From NCBI GenBank assembly GCA_001657315.1, contig LYSV01000031.1, positions 1-63,751 of the forward strand: a DNA stretch of 63,751 nucleotides. Direction: 5' to 3'. The notes beneath the pieces are model-generated. The model saw only the letters and a program-made list of their open reading frames with translations. It did not search any database and was not told where the DNA came from. This document shows, one piece after another, positions 62,812-63,751 of this stretch. The stretch is from Flammeovirgaceae bacterium BBD 1991-12 (GTDB taxonomy: Bacteria > Bacteroidota > Bacteroidia > Cytophagales > Cyclobacteriaceae). The translations under genes were made by a program, and so were the position numbers. Each line of letters starts with the position of its first letter. The stretch's first letter is position 1.

Positions 62812-63751
62812 ATGAGCAGTCAGACAGCCCGGCACCCTAAACCTAAAATTGGCATAACCATTGGCGACCTTAACGGGATCGGACCGGAGGTGATCATTAA
62901 AGTACTGCGTGATTCAAGACTACTGAATTACATCACGCCCGTTATTTACGGATCTACCAAGGCTCTCTCCTACTACCGAAAATCACTGCACATGGAGGAT
63001 TTCCAGTATGGACAGGTCAAGGAAGCCGGCAGGTTTATCGAAAAAAAGGTAAATGTGGTAAACTGCTGGCAGGACATGATCGAGATCAATGCGGGTACGG
63101 GCTCAAAGGAAGCCGGCATGGCGGCCCTTACGGCCATAAAAAAGTCCGTTGAAGATATTAAGAACGGGATAATTGACGCCATTGTCACCGCGCCGATCAA
63201 CAAGCACAGCATTCAGGGCGAGGAATTCAGTTTTCCCGGACATACCGAATACTTCACCCATACATTTGAAAGTAAGGACAGCCTGATGCTGATGGCTTCC
63301 GATGATGTAAAAATAGGAACGGTTACAGGACATATACCTCTCAGAGAGGTGAGTGGAAAGATCTCAAAAGAAAATATCACCTCCAAAACAGGCATACTGG
63401 ATAATACACTGAAAAGTGATTTCGGAATTAACAAACCAAAAATAGCCGTACTCGGCCTGAATCCGCACGCCGGCGAATCTGGTCTTTTAGGGGATGAGGA
63501 TGACAAGATCATCCGGCCTGTGGTGGAGCAATTGAAGAATAAGGGAAAATTGGTCTTTGGACCGTTTCCTGCCGATGGTTTTTTCGGCAAGGGGGAATAC
63601 AAAAAATTCGACGGCATACTAGCCATGTATCATGACCAGGGGCTGATCCCCTTCAAAACGATAGCTTTTCAAAGTGGGGTAAACTACACCGCAGGACTGC
63701 CCATTATCCGAACATCGCCGGACCACGGAACCGCCTACAGTATTGCCGGCA
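62812..63751 (+). CDS. pdxA: 4-hydroxythreonine-4-phosphate dehydrogenase (partial, cut by window end)
   Basis: An open frame of 313 codons from ATG 62812 running off the right edge; the family is about 330-350 residues, so perhaps 35 are missing. The N-terminal IGITIGDLNGIGPEV, the central APINKHSI and GHTEYF segments (metal-binding histidines), NPHAGESGLLGDED, and MYHDQGLIPFKT followed by the active-site DHGTAY are present. It makes 3-amino-1-hydroxyacetone phosphate for pyridoxal phosphate synthesis. Confidence 0.95.
   Translation, partial: MSSQTARHPKPKIGITIGDLNGIGPEVIIKVLRDSRLLNYITPVIYGSTKALSYYRKSLHMEDFQYGQVKEAGRFIEKKVNVVNCWQDMIEINAGTGSKEAGMAALTAIKKSVEDIKNGIIDAIVTAPINKHSIQGEEFSFPGHTEYFTHTFESKDSLMLMASDDVKIGTVTGHIPLREVSGKISKENITSKTGILDNTLKSDFGINKPKIAVLGLNPHAGESGLLGDEDDKIIRPVVEQLKNKGKLVFGPFPADGFFGKGEYKKFDGILAMYHDQGLIPFKTIAFQSGVNYTAGLPIIRTSPDHGTAYSIAG

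Noticed and set aside
1-63751. CRISPR arrays, tRNA and rRNA genes, complete insertion sequences
   Set aside because: No regular spaced repeats, no tRNA cloverleaf apart from the tmRNA, and no transposase or integrase frame were seen.

Overview
This window looks like a chromosomal segment of a member of the Bacteroidota, most likely order Cytophagales. Several signs agree: a large secreted protein with a type IX secretion (T9SS) C-terminal sorting domain, another with a gliding-motility-type (type B) C-terminal domain, DUF3078 and DUF481 beta-barrel proteins, promoters of the TAnnTTTG type, and a tmRNA whose tag reads GESNYAMAA, close to what I recall for Cytophaga.

Layout. 1-4.1 kb: tail of a probable NAD-dependent epimerase, then a tight operon of a TPR protein, a ComA-type phosphosulfolactate synthase, a DUF368 membrane protein and aroE. 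4.4-12.9 kb: a small polyketide locus, with a divergent Sfp-type phosphopantetheinyl transferase, a one-module PKS (KS-AT-DH-KR-ACP-TE), a lipocalin-like protein and a frameshifted small gene. 13.3-20.5 kb: uvrB, an HtrA-type protease, an aldehyde dehydrogenase, a single-domain response regulator and a helical unknown. 21.1-22.4 kb: a Fic protein behind palindromic operator-like repeats. 22.5-26.5 kb: an AT-rich accessory island that ends exactly at the 3' end of ssrA (tmRNA). It carries a decayed HTH gene and a three-gene overlapping operon: AbiEi-like antitoxin, AbiEii nucleotidyltransferase toxin, and a CoiA-like putative nuclease with a coiled-coil tail. 27-41.4 kb: a DUF481 protein, a 3151-residue secreted subtilase, and a TPR-CHAT protein split by one in-frame TAG, preceded by a lipoprotein. 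41.6-43.4 kb: dnaX with an A10 slippery run that should give both gamma and tau. 43.5-53.5 kb: outer-membrane and cell-wall proteins, a second response regulator, an O-methyltransferase, a DCC protein, a T9SS type B adhesin and two small unknowns. 53.6-54.8 kb: a second Fic gene with its own operator. 55-63.75 kb: housekeeping genes (PlsB-like acyltransferase/gpsA, HIT/greA, pentapeptide protein, 2-hydroxyacid dehydrogenase, mgtE, rsmA, and pdxA cut by the window end).

The strongest candidates for something not yet described are: (a) the AbiEi-AbiEii-CoiA-like operon in a possible ssrA-integrated island; (b) the periplasmic TPR-CHAT protein interrupted by an in-frame amber codon, next to a giant secreted protease; (c) recoding at the dnaX A10 run, in a DnaX that has also lost its zinc-binding cysteines; (d) the stand-alone PKS with an atypical reductive loop. 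All functional calls come from reading motifs in the sequence; no database search was run.
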